A stretch of DNA of 64,000 nucleotides. Source: Fretibacter sp964410285. GTDB lineage: Bacteria > Pseudomonadota > Alphaproteobacteria > Caulobacterales > Maricaulaceae. The notes beneath the pieces were generated by a model. The model saw nothing but the letters and a program-made list of their open reading frames with translations, searched no databases and was not told where the DNA came from. Position numbers and translations under genes: made by a program. Location: positions 124,001-188,000 of the forward strand of contig CAYPFR010000004.1 in the NCBI GenBank assembly GCA_964410285.1, given 5' to 3'. Shown here one piece after another: positions 1-7,921 of this stretch. Numbering within the stretch: the first letter of the stretch is position 1; every line of letters starts with the position of its first letter.

Positions 1-129
1 GTACTGCCTCATCCCGTCGTCGGTGAGTACTTCAAGCGGCGAGCCATGGAACCCGAAGCTTATATCGCCGGCATGGCGAAATTGAAAACTAAAGTGGCGG
101 GCTCAAGTTTGCCTCCAAAAAATAAATAG
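1..129 (+). CDS. C-terminal end of an unidentified protein (5' truncated by window edge)
   Basis: Frame 1 is open from the first base to a TAG at 127-129 and encodes 42 residues ending GSSLPPKNK. It lies 30 bp upstream of the SDR gene in the same orientation, so it is probably an earlier gene of the same fatty-acid operon. The tail contains HPVVGEYFKRRA and AGMAKL. I cannot assign a family from so little; the C-terminus of another oxidoreductase is a guess. No conserved catalytic motif is visible. Confidence 0.55.
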   Translation, partial: VLPHPVVGEYFKRRAMEPEAYIAGMAKLKTKVAGSSLPPKNK

Positions 130-159
130 ATAAAGACAGAATAAGATTGAAGGACTGAT

Positions 160-918
160 ATGCCCAGATTTGACCTAACCGGAAAAGTAGCTTTGATTGC
201 TGGCGCGAGCCGAGGGATTGGCGAAGCCATAGCCCACGGTTTTGCCGAACATGGCGCGACAGTCGTCTGCACAAGTCGTAAAGTGGCAGATTGCGCCAAA
301 GTTGCGGATGCCATCAAAGCCAAAGGCGGCAAAGCCAGCGCCATGACGTTGCATCTTGGCGAACTTGATCATCATGATAGTGCGATAAAGGCGATCGAAG
401 AAGAGTATGGCCGGCTAGACATTTTGGTCAATAACGGCGCGACGAATCCTTATTTTGGACCGGCCCATCAAACGCCTGAAGGGGCCTATGACAAAACTAT
501 GGATGTGAATGTGAAAGGACCGTTCTTTCTTACCTCTAAGTCCATTCCGCTTATGCTTAAGGGCGGGGGAGGCAGCATTGTCAATGTTGCCTCGATTGAC
601 GGCATACAGCCCGGGCAAATGCGCGTGGTGTACGGCATGACCAAGGCCGCCGTGATCAATATGACAAAGGGCTTTGCCAAGGAATATGGCAATCAGAATA
701 TCCGTGTTAATGCGCTGCTTCCTGGATTTACCGATACAAAGCTCGCGGCGGGTCTTAAGAACCTGCCGGGGATGGACAAATATATGGAGCAGAACCTTGC
801 CATTTCTCGTATGGCTCAGCCCGACGAAATGGTTGGCGCGGTCCTTTATATGGTTAGCGACGAAGCCAGCTATTTCACGGGTCAGGGCATGGTCGTCGAT
901 GCGGGCGCTATTATCTAA
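160..918 (+). CDS. SDR-family NAD(P)-dependent oxidoreductase (FabG-like)
   Basis: A classical short-chain dehydrogenase of 252 residues, the usual family length. The Rossmann cofactor motif AGASRGIG is at residues 14-21. The catalytic Ser is near 145 (VASIDG) and the Tyr/Lys pair is Y158/K162 (YGMTK), followed by NIRVNALLPG. The usual NNAG motif reads NNGA (91-94), a mild deviation. It probably oxidises a hydroxyl or reduces a keto group on an acyl intermediate. The kinase gene starts inside its stop codon (TAATG), so the two are translationally coupled. Substrate cannot be read from the sequence. Confidence 0.93.
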   Translation: MPRFDLTGKVALIAGASRGIGEAIAHGFAEHGATVVCTSRKVADCAKVADAIKAKGGKASAMTLHLGELDHHDSAIKAIEEEYGRLDILVNNGATNPYFGPAHQTPEGAYDKTMDVNVKGPFFLTSKSIPLMLKGGGGSIVNVASIDGIQPGQMRVVYGMTKAAVINMTKGFAKEYGNQNIRVNALLPGFTDTKLAAGLKNLPGMDKYMEQNLAISRMAQPDEMVGAVLYMVSDEASYFTGQGMVVDAGAII

Positions 919-1985
919 TGGCGAGTGAAAATGCGACAGTTGAGGTCCGTAAGGGAGAAGAGCTTGATGTGAGCGCCGTCGACGACGTTCTTAAAGCCAA
1001 TATTGGCGGGCTTTCGGGCACCCCAGAAGTTACGCAATATCCTAGCGGTGCGTCTAACCTAACCTATGCGCTTGATTATCCGCAGCGCCGTCTTGTTCTG
1101 CGCCGCCCGCCTTTTGGCACGCGGCCAAAATCTGGTCATGATATGCACCGCGAGTACCGCGTGATGACACAATTAGCGCCAAGCTTTCCTGCGGTCCCAA
1201 AAACGCTTTATTATACCGATGATGAAACTATCATTGGCGCAGAATTTTATGTCATGGATCGCTCAGAGGGACATCTTATTCATAATGAAATTCCCAAAGC
1301 GTGGAATTGGGGCAAGGCTGAGGGCAGGGCGCTTTGCGAAACTTTTTTCCAAAAACTCGTGGACCTGCATAACGTTGATTATAAGGCTGCGGGCCTTGGC
1401 GATTTCGGCAAGCCGGAAGGTTATGTTAGCCGGCAAATCCTTGGCTGGAACCGGCGTTATGAAAAAGCTTGGACGGATGATGTTGAGAAGTTTGAAGATG
1501 TGCGAGATTGGCTTGAAGCAAATATGCCAAAGACCGAACGCGGGGCCGCGGTTGTACATGGCGATTACCGCATTGATAACTGTATTTTAAAGCAAGACGA
1601 TCCCACACAAATCGAAGCCATCTTGGACTGGGAAATTTCAGCGCTTGGGGACCCAATGATGGACCTTGGAAACACGCTGTCCTATTGGATTGAGGAAAAT
1701 GACCCACCCTTTATGCAGTTGATGGTACGCCAACCCAGCCGTGCGCCGGGCATGATGAGCCGCGAAGAAATTTTGGAGTTTTATGCTGAAAAATCGGGTG
1801 CAGACGTTTCCGGATTTCAATTTTATTACGTTTACGGAATTTTTCGGCTCGCTGTGATTATTCAGCAAATCTATTACCGCTATTATCACGGCCAAACCAA
1901 AGATGCGCGCTTTAAGGACTATAACCAAATGGTCAATGCTTTGGGGCAGTTGGCGCGGCTGAAAATAAAAACAGGAACATTGTAG
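918..1985 (+). CDS. Phosphotransferase family protein (APH/ACAD10-11 N-domain-like kinase)
   Basis: A 355-residue aminoglycoside-phosphotransferase-fold protein. The catalytic loop HGDYRIDN is at 214-221 (general base D216, metal ligand N221) and the second metal motif is DWE at 237-239, so the kinase site looks intact. In animals this domain is fused to acyl-CoA dehydrogenase in ACAD10/ACAD11. In bacteria the related LvaA phosphorylates 4-hydroxyvaleryl-CoA. It is followed by three acyl-CoA dehydrogenase genes, so the likely substrate is a hydroxyacyl-CoA rather than an antibiotic. Its start overlaps the SDR stop by one base. Confidence 0.9.
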   Translation: MASENATVEVRKGEELDVSAVDDVLKANIGGLSGTPEVTQYPSGASNLTYALDYPQRRLVLRRPPFGTRPKSGHDMHREYRVMTQLAPSFPAVPKTLYYTDDETIIGAEFYVMDRSEGHLIHNEIPKAWNWGKAEGRALCETFFQKLVDLHNVDYKAAGLGDFGKPEGYVSRQILGWNRRYEKAWTDDVEKFEDVRDWLEANMPKTERGAAVVHGDYRIDNCILKQDDPTQIEAILDWEISALGDPMMDLGNTLSYWIEENDPPFMQLMVRQPSRAPGMMSREEILEFYAEKSGADVSGFQFYYVYGIFRLAVIIQQIYYRYYHGQTKDARFKDYNQMVNALGQLARLKIKTGTL

Positions 1986-1994
1986 GAGAGCAAA

Positions 1995-3161
1995 GTGAGT
2001 GACTTACAGACATTTAAAACCGAGACTCGTGCATGGCTTGAAGAAAATTGCCCTGCCGAAATGCGCACGCCCATCACATCCGATGCTGATATTTGTTGGG
2101 GCGGACGCAATTACAAACCGCAAAGCGCGGCGCAAAAGCTCTGGTTGGAACGCATGGGTGCCAAAGGCTGGACGACTCCGACATGGCCCGTCGAATATGG
2201 AGGCGGGGGCTTGTCAAAGGCGGAGGCGAAGATATTGGCGAAAGAAATGGCGCGTATTGGCGCGCGTAGCCCGCTGTCGTCATTTGGAATTTGGATGCTT
2301 GGACCTGCGCTCCTTAAGTTCGGAACAGAAGCGCAAAAGCAAGAGCATCTTCCGCCGATCGTTCGTGGAGAAATTCGCTGGTGCCAAGGCTATTCAGAGC
2401 CAAGTGCTGGCTCTGATCTCGCGTCTCTTGCGACAAAATGTGAAGATAAGGGCGACCATTTCCTCGTTAATGGGCAGAAGGTCTGGACGTCTTATGCGGA
2501 TCAAGCAGACTGGATTTTCTGTCTTGTGCGCACCGACCCCAAAGCCAAAAAACATGAGGGTATTAGCTTTGTGCTTTTTGACATGGACACGCCGGGCGTC
2601 GAAGCGAAACCGATTAAGTTGATTTCTGGGAAATCACCTTTTTGCGAAACATTTTTTCAGGACGTTAAAGTTCGCAAAGACCAGCTCGTGGGTGAAATCA
2701 ATAAGGGCTGGACCATTGCAAAATATCTACTGACTCATGAGCGCGAAATGATAAGCGGGCAAGGGCAAGAAGTTGCGCGCCCTATCTCCGAGGTGACGGC
2801 CGGTCTTGCGGGGCTAGAGGAGGGGAAACTTGCCGACCCCATGCTGCGCGCCAAAGTCGTCGAGGCTGAGATTGACGATTGGGCATTTGCTCAAACTATT
2901 CGCCGGAAACTCGGTGAGGCGAAAGTTGGAGCGAGCCTTGGGGCGGACAGTTCGATGCTGAAATATTACGGCACAGAGCTAAACAAACGCCGCTTAGAGC
3001 TTATGATGGATGCGGGAGGCTATGAGTCCCTTGAGTGGGACGGCGACGGCGGCATGGCGCGCAATTGGCTGCGCACCAAAGGTAATTCGATCGAAGGCGG
3101 TACTTCGGAGGTGCAGCTCAATATTATTTCCAAACATATTTTGAAACTTCCAGGGGCATAG
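1995..3161 (+). CDS. Acyl-CoA dehydrogenase (first of three)
   Basis: A 388-residue FAD flavoprotein of the acyl-CoA dehydrogenase superfamily. The central signature YSEPSAGSDLASL is followed by the beta-domain segment NGQKVWTS. The C-terminal helical domain ends with EGGTSEVQLNIISKHIL, typical of the family. It uses a GTG start preceded by AGGAGAG (1984-1990) at good spacing. It lies 9 bp after the kinase gene and 3 bp before the next dehydrogenase. Paired dehydrogenases in such operons may form hetero-oligomers, but this is inference. The acyl chain specificity is not evident. Confidence 0.93.
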   Translation: MSDLQTFKTETRAWLEENCPAEMRTPITSDADICWGGRNYKPQSAAQKLWLERMGAKGWTTPTWPVEYGGGGLSKAEAKILAKEMARIGARSPLSSFGIWMLGPALLKFGTEAQKQEHLPPIVRGEIRWCQGYSEPSAGSDLASLATKCEDKGDHFLVNGQKVWTSYADQADWIFCLVRTDPKAKKHEGISFVLFDMDTPGVEAKPIKLISGKSPFCETFFQDVKVRKDQLVGEINKGWTIAKYLLTHEREMISGQGQEVARPISEVTAGLAGLEEGKLADPMLRAKVVEAEIDDWAFAQTIRRKLGEAKVGASLGADSSMLKYYGTELNKRRLELMMDAGGYESLEWDGDGGMARNWLRTKGNSIEGGTSEVQLNIISKHILKLPGA

Positions 3162-3164
3162 ATC

Positions 3165-4286
3165 ATGGCGCTAGTTCTAAACGAAGATGAAAAAATGCTG
3201 CGCGAGGCTGCGGGCGGATTTATCGCCGATAAGGCGCCCGTAAAGGCGCTGCGCACCTTGCGCGACACCAATGACGCGACGGGATTTGACCGCGCGCTGT
3301 GGAGTGAGATGGCCGAAATGGGCTTTGCCGGTGTTCTGGTTGATGAGGATAATGGCGGCGTAGACATGGGCGTGCTTGCGGCGGGTTTAATTGCAGAGCA
3401 AATGGGGCGTAACCTTACGGCGTCTCCGTTCTTGTCCACTGCCGTTCTAGCAGCAACTGCCCTTGGCCGCGGCGGATCAGACGCGCAAAAAGCGGAATGG
3501 CTTGGCAAAATTGCTTCGGGAGATGCCGTCATTTCCCTCGCGGTTGACGAAGGGCGCAAGCATAATCCTGACGGGATTGAAACGCGTGCAGAGCGCTCGG
3601 GTAACGGCTTTAAAATTAACGGCGCTAAAGCGATGGTGATTGATGGCCATGTTGCTGATCAGATAATTGTCGCGGCGAAAACAAGCGGCGGGACAACCTT
3701 GTTCTTGGTCGATCCGAAAACAGCGGGACTGACGACGAACCGCACCGATATGATTGACGCGCGCAACGCTGCCAAGTTGACCTTTGAGAATGTTGAAGTC
3801 ACCGCAGATGCGGTTATTGGCGAAGTCGATGGGGGCGGGGAGTTACTTTCTCACGTGCTGAATGTTGGGCGTGCCGTGGTTGGAGCTGAACTTGTCGGCG
3901 CGTCATCCAAGGCCTTTGAGGACACAACGGAATATATCCGCGAGCGCAAACAGTTTGGAACAGAAATTGGCCGTTTCCAAGCCCTGCAGCATCGCAGTAG
4001 TCACCTTTATACCGAGCTTGAGATTGCGCGCTCGGCAATGCTGGCGGCGCTCACGGCGATTGAGGATGGCGCGGAGGACGCAGAGCTTGTGGCCTCGATG
4101 GCGAAGGCGAAAATTGGATCTGTTGCAAAGCTTGCTTCACAAGAAGGCGTGCAAATGCATGGCGGGGTCGGCATGACCGATGAATACGATATTGGGCTTT
4201 ATATGAAACGCATCCGCGTCGCGCAGGAGCTTTTTGGGGATACGCAATATCACATGGAAAAAATCGCACAAGCGAAGGGAATATAA
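3165..4286 (+). CDS. Acyl-CoA dehydrogenase (second of three)
   Basis: A 373-residue acyl-CoA dehydrogenase-like protein, more divergent than its neighbours. The N-terminal helical domain covers about 1-110. The middle domain lacks the clear TEPxAGSD signature and reads SLAVDEGRKHNPDG instead. The C-terminal domain carries RKQFGTEIGRFQALQHR and QMHGGVGMTDEYDI, which keep the FAD and adenine-pocket features. Loss of the canonical middle motif suggests it may be a partner subunit or act on an unusual acyl-CoA. It is tightly packed between two related genes, so it is probably co-transcribed. Confidence 0.9.
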   Translation: MALVLNEDEKMLREAAGGFIADKAPVKALRTLRDTNDATGFDRALWSEMAEMGFAGVLVDEDNGGVDMGVLAAGLIAEQMGRNLTASPFLSTAVLAATALGRGGSDAQKAEWLGKIASGDAVISLAVDEGRKHNPDGIETRAERSGNGFKINGAKAMVIDGHVADQIIVAAKTSGGTTLFLVDPKTAGLTTNRTDMIDARNAAKLTFENVEVTADAVIGEVDGGGELLSHVLNVGRAVVGAELVGASSKAFEDTTEYIRERKQFGTEIGRFQALQHRSSHLYTELEIARSAMLAALTAIEDGAEDAELVASMAKAKIGSVAKLASQEGVQMHGGVGMTDEYDIGLYMKRIRVAQELFGDTQYHMEKIAQAKGI

Positions 4287-4287
4287 G

Positions 4288-5538
4288 ATGAGCATGGATT
4301 TAGGCATTACTGAAAAAGTACGTCCCTTGCGGGACGCCGTTCGTCAAATGGTACGTGAGGAAATCATGGAACTTGATACTGAGTATCACCATGAAGTCGG
4401 CAAGCATCCCGATGGCCGGTTTGCCTTTACTGACCGACAAACCGAAATCAGAGAGGGCCTAAAGAAAAAGGCCCGCGAGCGCGGGCTGTGGAATTTCTGG
4501 CTGACGGATTCTGAACGCGGCTATGGCCTAACGACCGTTGAATATGCTTATCTTGCAGAAGAAATGGGCTGGTGCCCTTTGGCAGCCGAAGTCTTTAATT
4601 GCTCTGCGCCCGACACAGGAAATATGGAAGTGCTTGAGCGTTACGGCGCAAAAGCCCACAAAGAACGTTGGCTTGGCAAGCTTCTAAACGGGGAAATTCG
4701 TTCGGCCTTTTTGATGACGGAGCCAGATGTCGCGTCATCGGACGCAACCAACCTTGAATTTAGCGCGGTCAAAGACGGTGATGAGTGGGTTTTTAACGGC
4801 GAGAAATATTGGTCCTCTGGTGCAGGTGATCCGCGCTGCGAAGTCTATATCCTTATGTGCAGAACTGCCGCGCGCGACAGCGGCGTACCCCGCCACAGCC
4901 AACACTCCATGTTTGCAATCCCAGCAGGCCTCCCGGGCGTAACAATCTTGCGAGCTATGGAAGTCTTTGGCCAAGATGATGCGCCTCATGGTCATATGCA
5001 TATCCGTTTTGAGAATGTTCGCGTGCCGGCTGATGCGCTTTTGCTTGGCGAAGGACGTGGCTTTGAAGTTTCCCAAGGACGGCTTGGACCCGGCCGTATT
5101 CACCATTGCATGCGCTCTGTTGGGCAAGCCGAACGCGCGCTTGAAATGATGTGTAAACGTGCGCTCACTCGCACGGCTTTTGGCCGCCCGCTGGCTAAGC
5201 TTGGCGCAAATTACGATATTATAGCTGATTGCCGTATTCAGATCGAGCAGGCGCGCTTACTCTGCTTGAAGGCCGCTTGGATGATGGATCAAGGGGACAT
5301 GCGCGCGGCGGCCCCCTATATTAGTCAAATCAAAGTGGCGGCCCCGAATATGGCCCTCAAGGTGATTGATGAAGCCATGCAAATGCACGGCGGCACAGGC
5401 GTATCCCAAGATACGCCGCTTGCAGGGATGTGGGCAGGTATGCGCACACTGCGTTTTGCAGACGGCCCTGATGCCGTGCACCGTATGCAGGTTGCCCGCA
5501 AGGAGCTGAAAGCCTATACCAATCAGGATGTGAAATAA
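4288..5538 (+). CDS. Acyl-CoA dehydrogenase (third of three, ACAD11-type C-domain)
   Basis: 416 residues from the ATG at 4288, one base after the preceding stop. An in-frame ATG at 4234 would overlap the previous gene by over 50 bp and is less likely. The middle domain signature is FLMTEPDVASSDATNLE followed by NGEKYWSSGAGD. The C-terminal part has RTAFGRPLAKLGAN and QMHGGTGVSQDTPLAGMW, the subgroup pattern seen in ACAD10/ACAD11 dehydrogenase domains. Together with the APH-like kinase upstream it splits the ACAD11 architecture into two genes. Role: alpha,beta-desaturation, or phosphate elimination coupled to it, inferred from ACAD11/Lva precedent. Confidence 0.92.
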   Translation: MSMDLGITEKVRPLRDAVRQMVREEIMELDTEYHHEVGKHPDGRFAFTDRQTEIREGLKKKARERGLWNFWLTDSERGYGLTTVEYAYLAEEMGWCPLAAEVFNCSAPDTGNMEVLERYGAKAHKERWLGKLLNGEIRSAFLMTEPDVASSDATNLEFSAVKDGDEWVFNGEKYWSSGAGDPRCEVYILMCRTAARDSGVPRHSQHSMFAIPAGLPGVTILRAMEVFGQDDAPHGHMHIRFENVRVPADALLLGEGRGFEVSQGRLGPGRIHHCMRSVGQAERALEMMCKRALTRTAFGRPLAKLGANYDIIADCRIQIEQARLLCLKAAWMMDQGDMRAAAPYISQIKVAAPNMALKVIDEAMQMHGGTGVSQDTPLAGMWAGMRTLRFADGPDAVHRMQVARKELKAYTNQDVK

Positions 5539-5551
5539 GCGGGAGTCAACC

Positions 5552-6037
5552 ATGCCGTCTTTTGATGTTGTTTCAGAGGCCGACCTTGCTGAGGTTGATA
5601 ATGCGGTACAAAACGTAACGCGCGAAATATCGACGCGTTATGATTTTAAAGGCTCTAATTGTTCGGTAGAGCACAAGGAAGGCGTGCTAACCATTCTCGC
5701 CGATGATGCCCTAAAGCTTAAGCAGATGCAGGAAATCATTCGCGGAAATATGCAAAAGCGCGGGATTGAGCCCGGCATGCTGGATGAACAAAAGGTTGAA
5801 CCAGCGGCAGGCATGTCTGTTCGCCAAAAGGTCTTAATCAAACAGGGACTTGAGAAAGAGCTTGCGAAAAAGATCGTGAAGGACATCAAAGGTGCGAAGA
5901 TGAAAATTCAAGTCGCCATTCAGGGTGAAGAACTTCGCGTCTCTGGTAAAAAGCGCGATGACCTACAGGCGGCCATGCAATTCATTCGGGATATGGGCCT
6001 CGGTCAGCCGGTACAGTTTAAGAACTTTCGCGACTAA
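5552..6037 (+). CDS. yajQ: YajQ family nucleotide-binding protein
   Basis: A 161-residue protein of the YajQ (UPF0234) family, full length. It begins MPSFDVVSEADLAEVDNAV and contains SGKKRDDLQAAMQFIRD near the end, both hallmarks of the family. The fold is two ferredoxin-like domains. Members bind nucleotides or RNA, and in Xanthomonas the homologue binds cyclic di-GMP and interacts with a transcription factor. That role is not shown here. It follows the acyl-CoA dehydrogenase by 13 bp with GGGAG just upstream, so it may share the operon transcript. Confidence 0.95.
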   Translation: MPSFDVVSEADLAEVDNAVQNVTREISTRYDFKGSNCSVEHKEGVLTILADDALKLKQMQEIIRGNMQKRGIEPGMLDEQKVEPAAGMSVRQKVLIKQGLEKELAKKIVKDIKGAKMKIQVAIQGEELRVSGKKRDDLQAAMQFIRDMGLGQPVQFKNFRD

Positions 6038-6063
6038 TTCTTCGCTGTTTTTTGCGGCCTTGG

Positions 6064-7791
6064 CTATTTTGCTTCAAAAATGGCCTTGCCGTCGACGATT
6101 GTCATGAGCGGTTTTGCCGTCAAAATATCCTGAGGCGCTGCGGTGAGGATATCCCGATCCAAAATGGTGAAATCGGCGCGTTTGCCAACCTCAATCGTGC
6201 CCAAGCTGTCTTCTTGGAAGGCGGCATAAGCGGCCCAGCTCGTAAACATTTTAAGAGCTTCTTGCGGCGTTACCTTCTGGTCTGGATACCAAGCATCATT
6301 AGAATAGCCTTTAGCATCCTTGCGCACGGTAGCGGCGTAAAATTCTATGCGCGGGTCGCCAACTTCAACAGGGGCATCGGACCCACCGGCAATGATCGCG
6401 CCGCTATCAATGAGTGAGCGCCAGGCATATCCGCCCTTCAGCCGGTCTTTCCCGATCCGGTCAACCGCAAAATGCAAATCACCAATCGCATGAGAAGGCT
6501 GCATGGACGGAATAACGCCCGAGGCCGCAAAACGAGGAATATCCTCAACGGCGATAATTTGGGAATGCTCTATCCGCCAGCGCGGGTCTTTGACTTTGCG
6601 TTCATTTGCCGGCACCGCCGCCATAGCATCCTCATACCAGCTTAAAACAATGCGGTTCGCGCGGTCGCCAATGGCGTGGGTGTTAACCTGTACGCCGTTA
6701 AGTAGCGCTGATTTAAGCAAGGGCATGGCGCGTTGGCGGGTGAGCATTACGAGGCCCTCGTTTTTCGGATCATCATCATAGGGCTGTATCAGGGCCGCGC
6801 CGCGAGAGCCGAGCGCACCGTCACTATAGAGCTTAACGGCGCGAGTTTCGATAAGCGGGCTGTCAATGCCTTTGTTTCTGGGTACATCTTTCATGTCTGT
6901 ACTGTCCAAAACATCAATCGAGTTGTAGACGCGGATTCCGATTTTGCCTTCATTGGCAAGACGTTCGAGAAGCTGAGTATCAGATGGGTCCACTGACATG
7001 GAATGTATCTGTGTCCAGCCACGGCTCGCGTAAAGTTGTGCGCCTTGGATATAGGCCGCTTCGCGCCGTTCGGGTGTTAAGCTGTCAACAAGGCCCATGA
7101 CTAAATCGCCCGCTTTGTCGATTAACATGCCCGTGGGTTCGCCTTGCGCATCCTTCAAAATATCACCGCCAAAGGGGGCTTTCGTGTTTTTCGTGATGCC
7201 AGAGGCGTTAATCGCCGCCGAGTTGGCGACGACGGCATGGCCGTCTGACCGTTCAAGGATAACGGGGTTATCAGGCGAGACGGCGTCAAGGTCCTGTCGA
7301 GTTGGAAATCTTTTTTGAGGCCAATGGGTTTCAATCCAGCCTCGGCCGTAGATTGTTTGATTGGCGGGCGTTTTGCTGACTTCGGCTTTTAGTCGGTCTT
7401 GTAATTCGCTAATCGAGGCAGAACCTTCAAGGTTGAGCGTCATTTCTCGAAGGCCAATACCGAGCAAATGGCCGTGGGCGTCCGTCAAGCCAGGATAGGC
7501 GGCGGCACCGTCAAGGTTCACGCGGCGCGCGTTTGCACTCGTATGATTGGTGCACCAGTCGCCATCATCTGGTCCTGCATAGGTGATTTCACCGCCTTTG
7601 ACGGCGACTGCGGCGACAGTGGGGCGGGCGTCTAGTGCCGTGTAAATTGTACCGCCGGATATGCACCAATTTGCCATGCTTTCTGTTTTTGGCGCATTGC
7701 CGCTATTGTTACAGGCGCTGGCGGTGAGCATAAACGAAAGACCAAGCGCAGTTTTGCGTACGATGGTTTGAGGTTTATTGTCTTTTGTCAT
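6064..7791 (-). CDS. Amidohydrolase (YtcJ-type, amidohydrolase_3), exported
   Basis: 575 residues from the ATG at 7791, chosen because GGAG lies 8 bases upstream and a hydrophobic export signal follows. A much longer open frame extends upstream but would overlap the kinase gene. The signal ends in LTASAC (Cys27), a possible but imperfect lipobox. The metal-site motif DAHGH is at 104-108, with NTHAIGDRA, EHSQI and GGSDAPVEVGDP further on. YtcJ-type enzymes are metal-dependent hydrolases of C-N bonds with poorly known substrates. Two inverted repeats lie in its leader (see the 7802-7830 and 7836-7881 entries). Confidence 0.9.
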   Translation of the reverse strand: MTKDNKPQTIVRKTALGLSFMLTASACNNSGNAPKTESMANWCISGGTIYTALDARPTVAAVAVKGGEITYAGPDDGDWCTNHTSANARRVNLDGAAAYPGLTDAHGHLLGIGLREMTLNLEGSASISELQDRLKAEVSKTPANQTIYGRGWIETHWPQKRFPTRQDLDAVSPDNPVILERSDGHAVVANSAAINASGITKNTKAPFGGDILKDAQGEPTGMLIDKAGDLVMGLVDSLTPERREAAYIQGAQLYASRGWTQIHSMSVDPSDTQLLERLANEGKIGIRVYNSIDVLDSTDMKDVPRNKGIDSPLIETRAVKLYSDGALGSRGAALIQPYDDDPKNEGLVMLTRQRAMPLLKSALLNGVQVNTHAIGDRANRIVLSWYEDAMAAVPANERKVKDPRWRIEHSQIIAVEDIPRFAASGVIPSMQPSHAIGDLHFAVDRIGKDRLKGGYAWRSLIDSGAIIAGGSDAPVEVGDPRIEFYAATVRKDAKGYSNDAWYPDQKVTPQEALKMFTSWAAYAAFQEDSLGTIEVGKRADFTILDRDILTAAPQDILTAKPLMTIVDGKAIFEAK

Positions 7792-7801
7792 GGCAGTCTC
7801 C

Positions 7802-7830
7802 ATTAGGCCTTGATACCCTCTAGGCCTAAT
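7802..7830 (-). promoter_or_regulatory. Perfect 9-bp inverted repeat overlapping the amidohydrolase leader
   Basis: ATTAGGCCT (7802-7810) and AGGCCTAAT (7822-7830) are perfect inverted copies with an 11-base spacer. The proximal arm ends just 10 bases from the start codon and abuts the GGAG ribosome site. It could be a repressor operator or a hairpin that hides the ribosome site. No T-tract follows, so it is not a terminator. Confidence 0.5.
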
Positions 7831-7835
7831 TGGGG

Positions 7836-7881
7836 ATGCGTCATTGGTCAAATAAATTGCGGTCCAAATAGGGGACGCATT
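7836..7881 (-). repeat. Second inverted repeat in the amidohydrolase leader
   Basis: ATGCGTC (about 7836-7842) pairs with GACGCAT (about 7875-7881). The two arms also sit in similar GGGG-led contexts. It lies between the hybrid kinase stop at 7922 and the 7802-7830 repeat. Function is unknown; a regulator binding pair or leader RNA structure are options. Confidence 0.35.
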
Positions 7882-7921
7882 TCGGGGTAGAGCGGCGCGG
7901 GGTCCGCATAAGGGCGTGGCC

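Noticed and set aside
4234..4287. Longer start for the third acyl-CoA dehydrogenase
   Set aside because: The added 18 residues (MGIRNITW...) overlap the preceding gene and are absent from family members; ATG 4288 lies one base after its stop.
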